The notes under the pieces: model-generated
Told to the model about the DNA's origin: nothing
Database searches by the model: none
What the model saw: only the letters and a program-made list of their open reading frames with translations
Shown here: one piece after another, positions 1 through 10,779 of the stretch
Layout of the letters: the number at the start of each line of letters is the position of its first letter
Numbering within the stretch: the stretch's first letter is position 1
DNA from: Yinghuangia aomiensis
GTDB taxonomy: Bacteria; Actinomycetota; Actinomycetes; Streptomycetales; Streptomycetaceae
DNA length: 64,000 nt
Assembly (NCBI RefSeq): GCF_039542225.1
Contig: NZ_BAABHS010000001.1
Coordinates: 1-64,000 of the forward strand
Direction of reading: 5' to 3'
Made by a program: the position numbers and the translations under genes

Positions 1-1769
1 AGCCCGCCGCCGACAGCGCCGCGCAGGCCCCCGCCGAGCCCGCCGCCCGCCCGCGCCGTGCCGCGCGCCGTGGCGTCACCGACGTCTCGCAGAGCGCCCC
101 GAGCACCGCCGCGCAGACCACCGCCGCCGCGACCGGCGCGCCGGTCGCGCCGCAGACCATCGAAATCCCCGAGCAGCCGGCCGGCGAGGTCGCCCGCTCG
201 CGCCGCGGCGAGGCCGCGGACACCGCCGAAGCCGCGCCGCGCCGCGGCCGTGCCGCCGAGCGTGCCGCCGAGAAGGCCGAGGGCGAGCAGCCCGCGGCCG
301 CCGCCGAGGAAGGCCAGTCCGGCCGCGGCGAAGGCGGCGAGCGGGAAAGCCGCCGGGACCGCCGGGAGCGAGGCCAGCGCCGCGACCGCGGCGGCGACGG
401 CGTCGATCAGCGCGACGGCCAGCGCGCCGGGCGCGACCGCAACCGCGACCGCGACCGGGACCGCGGCGCCGACCGCGGCGAGCAGCAGCAGCGCGGCGGC
501 GGCGACAACGCCCAGCCGCAGGACGACGACGACTTCGAGGGCGGCGGCCGCCGTCGCCGCGGCCGCTACCGCGACCGCAACCGGCGCCGCGGCCGCGACG
601 GCTTCGAGACGAACGAGCCCGTGGTCGCCGACGACGACGTCCTGATCCCGGTCGCGGGCATCCTGGACATCCTCGACAACTACGCCTTCGTGCGGACCTC
701 CGGCTACCTGCCGGGCCCGAACGACGTGTACGTCTCCCTCGCCCAGGTCCGCAAGAACGGCCTGCGCAAGGGCGACGCGATCGTCGGCGCGGTGCGCCAG
801 CCGCGCGACGGCGAGCGCCGCGAGAAGTTCAACGCGCTCGTCCGCCTGGACACCGTGAACGGTTCCGAGCCGGAACACTCGCGCCAGCGCCCGGACTTCA
901 CCAAGCTGACCCCGCTGTACCCGCAGGACCGGCTGCGTCTGGAGACCGAGCCGAACATCCTGACGACCCGGATCATCGACCTGGTCGCCCCCATCGGCAA
1001 GGGCCAGCGCGGCCTCATCGTGGCGCCGCCGAAGGCCGGCAAGACGATGGTGCTGCAGGCGATCGCCAACGCGATCACGCACAACAACCCCGAGTGCCAC
1101 CTGATGGTCGTCCTGGTCGACGAGCGTCCGGAGGAAGTCACCGACATGCAGCGGTCGGTCAAGGGCGAGGTCATCTCCTCGACCTTCGACCGCCCGGCCG
1201 AGGACCACACGATCGTCGCCGAGCTGGCGATCGAGCGGGCCAAGCGGCTCGTCGAACTGGGCCACGACGTCGTCGTGCTGCTCGACTCGATCACCCGCCT
1301 GGGCCGTGCGTACAACCTCGCCGCGCCGGCGTCCGGCCGCATCCTGTCCGGTGGTGTCGACTCGACCGCGCTGTACCCGCCGAAGCGCTTCTTCGGTGCC
1401 GCGCGCAACATCGAGAACGGCGGCTCCCTGACGATCCTCGCCACCGCGCTGGTGGAGACCGGCTCGCGCATGGACGAGGTGATCTTCGAGGAGTTCAAGG
1501 GCACCGGCAACATGGAGCTGAAGCTCGACCGGAAGCTCGCCGACAAGCGCATCTTCCCGGCGGTGGACGTCGACGCGTCCAGCACCCGCAAGGAAGAGAT
1601 CCTGGTCGCCGCGGACGAGCTCGCGGTCGTGTGGAAGCTGCGGCGCGTGCTGCACGCGCTCGAGCAGCAGCAGGCGATCGAACTGCTCCAGGACAAGATG
1701 CGCAAGACCAAGAGCAACGCCGAGTTCCTGCTGCAGATCCAGAAGACCACGCCGATGCCGAACGACTGA
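1..1769 (+). CDS. rho: Transcription termination factor Rho (5' end outside window)
   Basis: Hexameric RNA-dependent ATPase that terminates transcription. The reading frame is open from base 3, so the true start is upstream. The first ~205 visible residues are low-complexity, Ala/Glu then Arg/Asp/Gly-rich, with runs such as RDRNRDRDRDRGADRG. This is the long insertion typical of actinobacterial Rho between the N-terminal helical domain and the RNA-binding fold. The OB-type RNA-binding region begins near VLIPVAGILDI, and Walker A (PPKAGKT) and Walker B (VVLLDSITR) follow at about visible residues 342 and 425. The ATPase core is complete and ends normally. A strong terminator hairpin follows, so rpmE is probably a separate unit. 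Confidence 0.97.
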   Translation, partial: PAADSAAQAPAEPAARPRRAARRGVTDVSQSAPSTAAQTTAAATGAPVAPQTIEIPEQPAGEVARSRRGEAADTAEAAPRRGRAAERAAEKAEGEQPAAAAEEGQSGRGEGGERESRRDRRERGQRRDRGGDGVDQRDGQRAGRDRNRDRDRDRGADRGEQQQRGGGDNAQPQDDDDFEGGGRRRRGRYRDRNRRRGRDGFETNEPVVADDDVLIPVAGILDILDNYAFVRTSGYLPGPNDVYVSLAQVRKNGLRKGDAIVGAVRQPRDGERREKFNALVRLDTVNGSEPEHSRQRPDFTKLTPLYPQDRLRLETEPNILTTRIIDLVAPIGKGQRGLIVAPPKAGKTMVLQAIANAITHNNPECHLMVVLVDERPEEVTDMQRSVKGEVISSTFDRPAEDHTIVAELAIERAKRLVELGHDVVVLLDSITRLGRAYNLAAPASGRILSGGVDSTALYPPKRFFGAARNIENGGSLTILATALVETGSRMDEVIFEEFKGTGNMELKLDRKLADKRIFPAVDVDASSTRKEEILVAADELAVVWKLRRVLHALEQQQAIELLQDKMRKTKSNAEFLLQIQKTTPMPND

Positions 1770-1840
1770 CGTCGGTCCGGCGCCGCGGGGGCCCTGCCGC
1801 AGTAGTCGCAGCAGAGCCGAAGCAGCGCCGAAAGCAGTCA

Positions 1841-1868
1841 GGAGGGCCCCGCCGCGGCGGGGCCCTCC
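1841..1868 (+). terminator. Hairpin downstream of rho
   Basis: Perfect 28-nt palindrome with two 14-base arms (GGAGGGCCCCGCCG and its complement), 72 bases after the rho stop. There is no U-tract, as is common for intrinsic terminators in very GC-rich actinomycetes. The fold is symmetric and would work on either strand. Confidence 0.7.
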
Positions 1869-2038
1869 GCTGCGTCCGCCGCTCCGCGCGGCCTCGCCGG
1901 TTCCCCCTGCGGGGACCCGATTTTGGTCGGGGCCGGGCGGACTGGCAGACTGGTATGTCGGCCCCGGTTCACGTCCGCCTCGCCCGTCCGGCGAGGGCGG
2001 CGACCCGGTGCCCTCCCGAATTCGTCAAGGAGACTCCT

Positions 2039-2263
2039 GTGAAGCCCGACATCCACCCGGAGTACGTGGAGACCGTCGTCACCTGCACGTGCGGCGCCTC
2101 GTTCACCACCCGCAGCACTGCGCCGAACGGCCAGATCAAGGCCGAGGTCTGCTCGCAGTGCCACCCGTTCTACACGGGCAAGCAGAAGATCCTCGACACC
2201 GGCGGCCGCGTCGCCCGCTTCGAGAAGCGCTTCGGCAAGGGCCCGGTCGCGGGGACCAAGTAG
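2039..2263 (+). CDS. rpmE: 50S ribosomal protein L31 (zinc-binding type)
   Basis: Small ribosomal protein of 74 residues. It has Cys16, Cys18, Cys38 and Cys41, the four zinc ligands of the C+ form of L31, in TCTC and CSQC motifs, followed by the conserved HPFYTGKQ segment. The GTG start is chosen because it begins the family's usual N-terminus (VKPDIHPEY) and has AAGGAG at 2027-2032. It lies between rho and prfA as in other actinomycetes. Many actinobacteria keep a second, zinc-free L31 for zinc starvation; none is in this window. Confidence 0.96.
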   Translation: MKPDIHPEYVETVVTCTCGASFTTRSTAPNGQIKAEVCSQCHPFYTGKQKILDTGGRVARFEKRFGKGPVAGTK

Positions 2264-2270
2264 CGACCTT

Positions 2271-2328
2271 CGGCGCCGGAGGGGACCGTGCGGCTCTGCT
2301 GAGCCGCACCCACCCCCCTCCGGCGCCG
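2271..2328 (+). terminator. Rho-independent terminator after rpmE
   Basis: The outer stem pairs CGGCGCCGGAGGGG (2271-2284) with its complement ending at 2328. It encloses a second perfect hairpin, GTGCGGCTC/GAGCCGCAC (2288-2309). The sequence GTTTTGGTTTC follows directly, giving a U-rich tail. Confidence 0.8.
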
Positions 2329-2435
2329 TTTTGGTTTCTCCGCCCCTCCCGAGGCACCCCGCATTCCGAGCGGTTTTCCCGAGCGGCATTCCCCAGCGAA
2401 TCCCACGCGACTTTTCCGAGCGACAGGAGCACCCC

Positions 2436-3506
<1,071 letters not shown>

Positions 3507-3623
3507 GCGCGGGCCGGCCCACCCGACGGGGTGGCGACCGGCCGCCGGGCGGCTCCCGGGCCGCCCGGGCACCTTCACGGCACCTTCCCGAGGACCAGCC
3601 CCCGGGACTGCGGACGGAGAAAG

Positions 3624-4469
3624 ATGAACCTGCTGCTCGCCGAGGTGGCCCAGGCCACCCTGCGACTGGCCGACGCGGGCGTCCCCTCGCCGCGCTTCGA
3701 CGCCGAGGAGCTGGCCGCCTACATCCACGGGGTCAAGCGGGGCGAGCTGCACACGGTCGCCGACGGCGATTTCGACGCGCGGTTCTGGGAGGCGGTGGCG
3801 CGCCGCGAAGCCCGTGAGCCGTTGCAGCACATCACCGGGCGGGCGTTCTTCCGCTACCTGGAACTCGAGGTCGGCCCGGGGGTGTTCGTGCCGCGCCCGG
3901 AGACCGAGGTGGTCGTCGGGTGGGCGATAGACGCGCTGCGTGCGATGGATGTTGCCGAGCCTCTGGTGGTCGACCTGTGCACGGGGTCCGGCGCGGTCGC
4001 GCTGGCGGTCGCGCAGGAGGTGCCGCGGTCGGTGGTGCACGCCGTCGAGCTGGACGAGCGGGCGTTCGCGTTCGCGATGCGCAATGCCTCCGGGTCGCGC
4101 GTGAACCTGCACCACGGGGACGCACTCCTCGCGCTGCCGCAGCTCAACGGCACGGTGGACCTGGTGATCAGCAATCCGCCGTACATCCCGCTCGAGGAGT
4201 GGGAGAACGTGGCCCCCGAGGCCCGCGACCACGATCCGGAGATGGCGCTGTTCTCCGGGCAGGACGGGCTCGACGTGATCCGCGGCCTGTGCGCGACCGC
4301 GTACCGGCTGCTGCGTCCGGGCGGCCTGGTGGTCGTCGAGCACGCGGACACGCAGGGCGGCACCGTGCCGTGGATCTTCAACGAGGAATCCGGCTGGGTG
4401 GACGCGGCGGACCACCGCGACCTCAACAACAGACCGCGGTTCACCACGGCGCGCAAGGAGGGGGCGTGA
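3624..4469 (+). CDS. prmC: Release factor glutamine N5-methyltransferase
   Basis: SAM-dependent methyltransferase that modifies the GGQ glutamine of release factors. The product has 281 residues. It has an N-terminal helical release-factor-binding domain (about residues 1-80), a SAM motif in LVVDLCTGSGAVALAVA, and the diagnostic NPPYIP motif (ISNPPYIPLEEW) that binds the glutamine side chain. ATG 3624 is chosen because GGAGA lies just upstream at 3616-3620. It sits 117 bases after prfA and 58 bases before tsaC, probably in one transcription unit. Confidence 0.96.
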   Translation: MNLLLAEVAQATLRLADAGVPSPRFDAEELAAYIHGVKRGELHTVADGDFDARFWEAVARREAREPLQHITGRAFFRYLELEVGPGVFVPRPETEVVVGWAIDALRAMDVAEPLVVDLCTGSGAVALAVAQEVPRSVVHAVELDERAFAFAMRNASGSRVNLHHGDALLALPQLNGTVDLVISNPPYIPLEEWENVAPEARDHDPEMALFSGQDGLDVIRGLCATAYRLLRPGGLVVVEHADTQGGTVPWIFNEESGWVDAADHRDLNNRPRFTTARKEGA

Positions 4470-4527
4470 CCGCGCGCCTCTCGTGCTTCCCGCCTTCTGC
4501 CGACCTCCCCCTGAAAGGCGTCTTCCG

Positions 4528-5175
4528 ATGAGCCGACGGTACGACTGCTCGGACCCGACGGACCGCGCGCTCGGCCTGCGCGAGGCGGCCAGTGCGGTCA
4601 AGCGCGGCGAGGTCGTGGTGCTGCCCACCGACACGCTGTACGGCGTCGGCGCCGACGCGTTCTCCCCGCATGCCGTCAAGGCCGTGCTGGACGCCAAGGG
4701 CCGCGGCCGCAGCATGCCCTCGCCCGTCCTGATCGGCTCGCCGACGACCCTGCACGGCCTGGTCACCGGCTTCCCGGAGGTCGGCTGGGAGCTCGTCGAC
4801 GCGTTCTGGCCGGGCGGGCTGACGATCGTGGCGTTCCACCAGCCGTCGCTGCAGTGGGACCTGGGGGAGACCCGCGGCACCGTCGCGGTGCGCATGCCGC
4901 TGCACCCCGTCGCGATCGAGCTGCTCAACGAGACCGGGCCGATGGCGGTCAGCAGCGCGAACCGCTCCGGCAACCCGGCGGCGACCACCGTCGACGAGGC
5001 CGTGGCGCAGCTCGGCGAGTCCGTGTCGGTGTACCTGGACGGCGGCCCGTGCCCGGCGACGCTGCCGTCGTCGATCGTCGACGTCACCGGCGGCCGCCCG
5101 CGCCTGCTGCGCGAGGGTGCGCTGTCCCTGGAGACGCTGCGCGAGGTCGTGCCCGACTTGGAGGGCGTCAATTGA
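4528..5175 (+). CDS. tsaC: L-threonylcarbamoyladenylate synthase (TsaC/Sua5 family)
   Basis: Makes threonylcarbamoyl-AMP from threonine, bicarbonate and ATP for the t6A37 modification of ANN-decoding tRNAs. The product has 215 residues and is a single YrdC domain, without the extra C-terminal Sua5 domain. The conserved PTDTLYGVGADAFS segment, the SPVLIGSP loop and the late SSANRSGNPAATT motif are present. ATG 4528 has GAAAGG at 4513-4518. The stop overlaps the next gene's start, so the two are probably translationally coupled. Confidence 0.94.
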   Translation: MSRRYDCSDPTDRALGLREAASAVKRGEVVVLPTDTLYGVGADAFSPHAVKAVLDAKGRGRSMPSPVLIGSPTTLHGLVTGFPEVGWELVDAFWPGGLTIVAFHQPSLQWDLGETRGTVAVRMPLHPVAIELLNETGPMAVSSANRSGNPAATTVDEAVAQLGESVSVYLDGGPCPATLPSSIVDVTGGRPRLLREGALSLETLREVVPDLEGVN

Positions 5176-5801
5176 CGCCGCCCCCGCCCTCGGAGCCCGT
5201 CCCCGGCGGGGGTCCGTTCCGCATCCTTTTCGTGTGCACGGGCAGCATCTGCCGGTCGCCCATCGCCGAGCGGCTCACCCAGTTGGGCCTGTCGCGCCGG
5301 CTGGCCGGCTACGAGTCGGGCCGGATCGCCCTCGCGAGCGCCGGCACGTGGGGCCACGAAGGCGCCCTGATGGAGCCGTTCGCCGCCGAGGTGGTGCGCG
5401 AATTCGGCGGCGACCCGGAGGACTTCCGCGGGCGCGAACTCCAGGACGAGCACGTCGCGGAGGCCGACCTGGTGCTCACCGCGACGCTCGACCACCGGGC
5501 GCACGTGGTGTCGATGGGGCATGCGTCCGGTCTGCGGACCTTCACGCTCAAGGAGTTCACCCGTCTGGTCGGCGTCCTGGACGGGTCCGCGGTGCCGGAC
5601 GGCGACCTGGTGGAACGCGGCCGCTTCCTGGTGCGCGCCGCGGCCGCGCTGCGCGGCAGACTGGCCGCGCCCGGCCCGGAATGGGACGAGGTGGCGGACC
5701 CGTACGGGTCGCCGCTGACCGTCTTCCGGGCCTGCGCGTCGGAGATCAACACGGCGATCGACCCGATGTTGACGGCGTTGACTGCCCGGACGGGGATGTG
5801 A
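5172..5801 (+). CDS. Low-molecular-weight protein-tyrosine-phosphatase family protein
   Basis: LMW-PTP/arsenate-reductase fold protein of 209 residues. The phosphate-binding loop is intact: Cys22 and Arg28 in VCTGSICRSP (CX5R). A late DPYG supplies the usual general-acid Asp. The N-terminal Pro-rich extension precedes FRILFVCTG. The most upstream possible start is TTG 5172, which overlaps the tsaC stop (ATTGA) and would couple translation. No good Shine-Dalgarno sequence and no better ATG/GTG were seen before the catalytic loop. The substrate is unknown; activity on phosphotyrosine is inferred from the family only. Confidence 0.82.
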   Translation: MTPPPPSEPVPGGGPFRILFVCTGSICRSPIAERLTQLGLSRRLAGYESGRIALASAGTWGHEGALMEPFAAEVVREFGGDPEDFRGRELQDEHVAEADLVLTATLDHRAHVVSMGHASGLRTFTLKEFTRLVGVLDGSAVPDGDLVERGRFLVRAAAALRGRLAAPGPEWDEVADPYGSPLTVFRACASEINTAIDPMLTALTARTGM

Positions 5802-5822
5802 TGTAGGTCTCTCCGACCTACA
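5802..5822. promoter_or_regulatory. Inverted repeat between phosphatase gene and glyA
   Basis: 8-base arms TGTAGGTC and GACCTACA separated by CTCTC-type five bases (5810-5814). It starts at the last base of the phosphatase stop codon and ends 43 bases before glyA. It has moderate GC content and no U-tail, so it reads more like an operator or short hairpin than a terminator. Confidence 0.5.
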
Positions 5823-5865
5823 GTGGAGGTGCCTTCCTCCCCGTCCCTCCGTGAGGAGTTGTGCC

Positions 5866-7155
<1,290 letters not shown>

Positions 7156-7254
7156 CGCCTGACGTGCGTCGGAACGACGATGACCCTTAATGTGCTGCCC
7201 GTGCTGAGTACCTGTGTGCGGCGGTTGGCAGAGTCCGGGGACGGTGGCTGAGTC

Positions 7255-8616
7255 TTGCGCGAGTACCTGCTGACGCTGTTCGTCTCGGCAGCCGTCACCT
7301 ACCTCCTGACGGGTGCCGTCCGCAGGTTCGCGATCGCGGCGGGCGCCATGCCCGAGATCCGCGCCCGCGACGTGCACAAGGAACCCACCCCGCGGCTCGG
7401 CGGCATGGCGATGTTCGGCGGCCTGTGCGCCGGCCTGCTGATCGCCCGTCACCTGCCGGGCATGGAAGTCGTGTTCACCGGCTCCACCGACGTGCAGGCG
7501 CTGCTGTCCGGGTGCGCGCTGATCTGCCTGCTCGGCGTCGTCGACGACAAGTGGGGCGTCGACGCGATCATCAAGCTGCTCGGCCAGGCGCTGGCCGCGG
7601 GCGTCATGGTGTGGCAGGGCATCGTCATCCTGTGGCTGCCGATCCCGGGCCAGGGCACCGTCAGCCTCACGCCCACCCAGGGCGCCATCCTCACCATCGC
7701 CGTCGTGGTGATCACCATCAACGCGGTGAACTTCGTCGACGGCCTCGACGGCCTGGCCGCGGGCATGGTCTGCATCGCCGCCGTCGCGTTCTTCGCCTAC
7801 GCCTACCGGCTCTGGTTCGGTTACGGCATCGAAGGCGCCGCCGCACCGACCATGTTCACCGCGCTCCTCATCGGCATCTGCGCCGGCTTCCTCCCGCACA
7901 ACCTGCACCCGGCGCGGATCTTCATGGGCGACTCCGGCTCGATGCTGATCGGCCTGATGCTCGCCGCCGCCGCGATCACGCTGACCGGGCGCCTGGACCC
8001 CGAGGTCATCGCCGCGCAGGCGGGCTCCGAGACGTTCGCCACCCACAAGCTCGTGCCGGTGTACATCCCGCTGGTGCTGCCGTTCGCGGTGCTCATCGTG
8101 CCGCTGATCGACCTGGTGATGGCGGTCACCCGGCGCGGCTGGGCCGGCCGGTCGCCGTTCGCCGCGGACAAGGGCCACCTGCACCACCGGCTGCTGGAGA
8201 TCGGGCACTCGCACAGCCGCGCGGTGCTGATCATGTACTTCTGGTCCGGCCTGATCGCGTCGTTCACGGTGCTGATTTCGGTCCGTCCGGACCGGCGGCC
8301 GATCGTGTACGCGGGTCTCGGATTCATCGCGCTGGGACTGCTGGTGCTGATGCTGCCGTGGTTCCGGCCGCGGGTTCCGAAGACGCTGCACGGTGTGGTG
8401 CCGCCGCGGTACCGCGGGCGCGGCCGCCGTCGCGCACGTGACGTAGCCGACAGCGCCGGAAGCGCCGACGGCTCTGTCATAACGGCCGAGGACGAGCACC
8501 ACCGCGCGACCGCCGAACACGGCCAACAGCCTTGGCGGGGAAGCGAGTCCGGGACGCAGCCGGGGTCGGCTCCGGTATCGGGAACGCGCTCGCGTTCCCA
8601 GTCTCCGCTGCTGTGA
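7255..8616 (+). CDS. Polyprenyl-phosphate N-acetylhexosamine-1-phosphate transferase (WecA/MraY family)
   Basis: Integral membrane enzyme of 453 residues that should transfer a UDP-sugar's sugar-1-phosphate to undecaprenyl/decaprenyl phosphate, starting a cell-wall polymer or glycan. About ten hydrophobic segments are visible. Family motifs are the DDKWG segment, NFVDGLDGLAAG, GDSGSMLIG and the histidine-rich HLHHRLLEIGHS. The last ~70 residues are a hydrophilic, low-complexity cytoplasmic tail. TTG 7255 is the only start left after an in-frame TGA at 7249-7251 and gives the typical MREYLLTL N-terminus. The position directly upstream of atpI is conserved in streptomycetes. Sugar specificity cannot be read from sequence. 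Confidence 0.9.
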   Translation: MREYLLTLFVSAAVTYLLTGAVRRFAIAAGAMPEIRARDVHKEPTPRLGGMAMFGGLCAGLLIARHLPGMEVVFTGSTDVQALLSGCALICLLGVVDDKWGVDAIIKLLGQALAAGVMVWQGIVILWLPIPGQGTVSLTPTQGAILTIAVVVITINAVNFVDGLDGLAAGMVCIAAVAFFAYAYRLWFGYGIEGAAAPTMFTALLIGICAGFLPHNLHPARIFMGDSGSMLIGLMLAAAAITLTGRLDPEVIAAQAGSETFATHKLVPVYIPLVLPFAVLIVPLIDLVMAVTRRGWAGRSPFAADKGHLHHRLLEIGHSHSRAVLIMYFWSGLIASFTVLISVRPDRRPIVYAGLGFIALGLLVLMLPWFRPRVPKTLHGVVPPRYRGRGRRRARDVADSAGSADGSVITAEDEHHRATAEHGQQPWRGSESGTQPGSAPVSGTRSRSQSPLL

Positions 8617-8654
8617 GCTTGGGCACAGGAACGGGTAAAGCTCTGCTCAAATAG

Positions 8655-8674
8655 TTTGTGATACCGTTCACGAA
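8655..8674. promoter_or_regulatory. CRP-type site upstream of the atp operon
   Basis: TTTGTGA (8655-8661), six bases, then TCACGAA (8668-8674). This contains TGTGA-N6-TCAC, the CRP/GlxR-type half-site arrangement, with one mismatch between the arms. It lies about 165 bases before atpI in the 220-base gap that should hold the atp promoter. Confidence 0.5.
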
Positions 8675-8839
8675 CCAGGAGTAAGGGCCGATGGACCCTA
8701 GGGAAACCGAGAGATCGGGGTCCCGAACTCAGCGCAGTCCGGGGGACATCACCCCAGGCCTCCCGGTGACGCACCGGAATTGCCCTTGAACGACCCTGGA
8801 ACACCCCCCGCACCCCAGACTCTTGCCGGAGACACCGAC

Positions 8840-9244
8840 ATGCAGGCCAATGACGCACGGCTTCTGCGCGGCTCGGCCATCCCCACGGCCGTCGTCGCGA
8901 TCGTCGCGATGATCGTGGGCACGGTTGTCGCAGGATCCAAGGGCCTCATCGGCGCGGCGTTCGCGTCGGTGGTCGTCCTTGCGTTCTTCTCGCTCGGGCA
9001 GATCGCCATCGGAAAGATCACGAACGGCAACCCGTTCATGATCATGAACATGGCGATGCTGACGTATCTCGTTCAGGTGGGCGCTGTCGCGATCCTGCTG
9101 TTCGCGTTCGCCGATGCCACGTGGTTCGACACCAAGGTGTTCGCCTTGGCGATTCTGGCCGCGACGCTCGTGTGGATCGCCGCGCAGGTGCGGGTGTTCA
9201 GCCAGCTCAAGATCGCTTACGTCGAGCCGGACGGGAAGCGATGA
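8840..9244 (+). CDS. atpI: ATP synthase protein I
   Basis: Small membrane protein of 134 residues with four hydrophobic segments, belonging to the AtpI family that assists c-ring assembly and cation balance for Fo. ATG 8840 is chosen over a TTG 60 bases upstream because GGAGA lies 7 bases before it and MQANDARLLRGSAIPTAVV matches actinomycete AtpI N-termini. It is the first gene of the atp operon. Sequence conservation in this family is low, so the call leans on position and topology. Confidence 0.85.
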   Translation: MQANDARLLRGSAIPTAVVAIVAMIVGTVVAGSKGLIGAAFASVVVLAFFSLGQIAIGKITNGNPFMIMNMAMLTYLVQVGAVAILLFAFADATWFDTKVFALAILAATLVWIAAQVRVFSQLKIAYVEPDGKR

Positions 9245-9305
9245 CGCATGATCGACGGGGCGGGTGCAGAAACCGGCCTTGCCTCCTGCTATCGTCCGGT
9301 GCGTC

Positions 9306-9551
9306 ATGAGCGAGAGTGGACGCCGCCACGGTCCGAACGGTTCCCGAGACGAGGTTCCGAAGGACCCGAAGCTGGCCGACGCCGCTTGGTCGAGCATCAG
9401 CTACATCCTGGCCGGAATGGCCGTGTACGGGGGCCTGGGCTGGCTGATCGACCGGTGGACGGGGCATTCCACGCTCTTCCTGCCGATCGGCGTGATCGTC
9501 GGAGTCGCTCTGTCCCTGGTCCTTGTCTATGTCCGCCACGGCAGGTCGTAA
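9306..9551 (+). CDS. AtpZ/AtpI-family membrane protein
   Basis: 81-residue protein with two transmembrane helices (about residues 28-47 and 53-73) joined by GWLIDRWTGHST. The AAWSSISYILAG...YGGLGWLIDRW pattern is that of AtpZ-like proteins, which accompany ATP synthase operons and form a membrane complex with AtpI in Bacillus. ATG 9306 has no clear Shine-Dalgarno sequence, so coupling to atpI 61 bases upstream or weak initiation is likely. Confidence 0.75.
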   Translation: MSESGRRHGPNGSRDEVPKDPKLADAAWSSISYILAGMAVYGGLGWLIDRWTGHSTLFLPIGVIVGVALSLVLVYVRHGRS

Positions 9552-9638
9552 ACCGCTCCTGCTGCGTGCCGCTCCGTGGCCGAAAGCCACGCCGACACAC
9601 TGAGGTTGCCGCAAAGATGCTTCACGACGAAGGAGTCG

Positions 9639-10448
9639 ATGGTGGCTGCTGACGTCCAGCTCGCCAGCAGCTGTCACCTGTTTGACGACGGCTGCGGCTT
9701 CCCCGCCCCCGGTCTGGACATCTTCGAGTTCAAGCCGATCTTCTCGATCGGCAGCTTCGACTTCACCAAGCCGATGCTGCTCTGCCTGATCTCGATGCTC
9801 ATCGTGATCAGCTTCTTCTGGGCTTCGTTCTCGAAGCCGAAGCTGGTTCCGCGCGGTATCCAGAACGTGGGCGAACTCGGCTACCTGTTCGTACGCGACC
9901 AGATCTCGCGGGAGACGATCGGCAAGAAGGGCGACAAGTTCGTCCCCTTCCTGGTCTCGATGTTCTTCTTCGTATGGATCATGAACTTGATGTCGATCAT
10001 CCCGATCGCTCAGTTCCCGGTCACCTCGCGTATCGCGTACCCGGTCTCCATCGTCGCCATGGTGTGGCTCACCTACCTGTACCTGGGCATCAAGCACCAG
10101 GGCTTCGTGGGCTACTTCAAGAACATGATGTTCCCGCCCGGCCTGCCGAAGTGGATCTACGTCCTCCTCGCGCCGATCGAGTTCCTCTCGAACATCATCG
10201 TCCGGCCCTTCACCCTGGCCGTGCGGCTCTTTGCCAACATGTTCGCCGGCCACATGCTGATCGTGACCTTCAGCGTCGCGGCCTGGTACCTGCTCGGCCC
10301 GACCATCGGCGCCCTGTACTCGGCGACGTCGTTCGTCGTGGTCGTCGCTCTGACCGCGTTCGAGCTGCTGATCCAGGGGCTGCAGGCGTACATCATCACC
10401 CTGCTGACCGCCTCCTACATCTCCAGCTCGCTCGAATCAGAGCACTGA
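9639..10448 (+). CDS. atpB: ATP synthase Fo subunit a
   Basis: Membrane stator subunit that forms the proton half-channels, 269 residues with six or so transmembrane helices. The essential arginine lies in FTLAVRLFANMFAGHM, and the last helix carries FELLIQGLQAYIITLL. AAGGAG (9630-9635) precedes both ATG 9639 and the adjacent GTG 9642. The GTG has the better spacing (6 bases), so the protein may be one residue shorter. The first ~20 residues include DDGCGFPAPGL, typical of actinomycete subunit a. Confidence 0.96.
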   Translation: MVAADVQLASSCHLFDDGCGFPAPGLDIFEFKPIFSIGSFDFTKPMLLCLISMLIVISFFWASFSKPKLVPRGIQNVGELGYLFVRDQISRETIGKKGDKFVPFLVSMFFFVWIMNLMSIIPIAQFPVTSRIAYPVSIVAMVWLTYLYLGIKHQGFVGYFKNMMFPPGLPKWIYVLLAPIEFLSNIIVRPFTLAVRLFANMFAGHMLIVTFSVAAWYLLGPTIGALYSATSFVVVVALTAFELLIQGLQAYIITLLTASYISSSLESEH

Positions 10449-10525
10449 GAGACACCAGACCAACTCTCTCCTCGACCGTCGTCCGGTGGAAAGTCCACCG
10501 GCCTCGAATAAAGGAAACAGCCCAA

Positions 10526-10750
10526 ATGCTTCTCGCTGAAGTTACCGGCAGCCTCGGTTCCATCGGTTACGGCCTCGCGGCGATCGGCCCCGGCGTCGGC
10601 ATCGGCATCATCTTCGGTAACGGTGTCCAGGCGATGGCCCGCCAGCCCGAGGCGACCGGCCTGATCCGCCAGAACATGCTGCTCGGCTTCGCCCTCGCCG
10701 AGGCGCTCGCCCTCATCGGCGTCGTGATGCCGTTCGTCTTCGGTAAGTGA
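10526..10750 (+). CDS. atpE: ATP synthase Fo subunit c
   Basis: Proteolipid ring subunit of 74 residues with two helices joined by the polar loop Arg39-Gln40-Pro41. The proton-carrying carboxylate is Glu59 in FALAEALALIG, as expected for a proton-coupled enzyme. The Gly-rich first helix (GVGIGIIFGNG) is complete. AAAGGA lies about 10 bases before ATG 10526. Confidence 0.97.
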   Translation: MLLAEVTGSLGSIGYGLAAIGPGVGIGIIFGNGVQAMARQPEATGLIRQNMLLGFALAEALALIGVVMPFVFGK

Positions 10751-10779
10751 CGCTTAACCCCCCAACGGAGGTTCCCACC

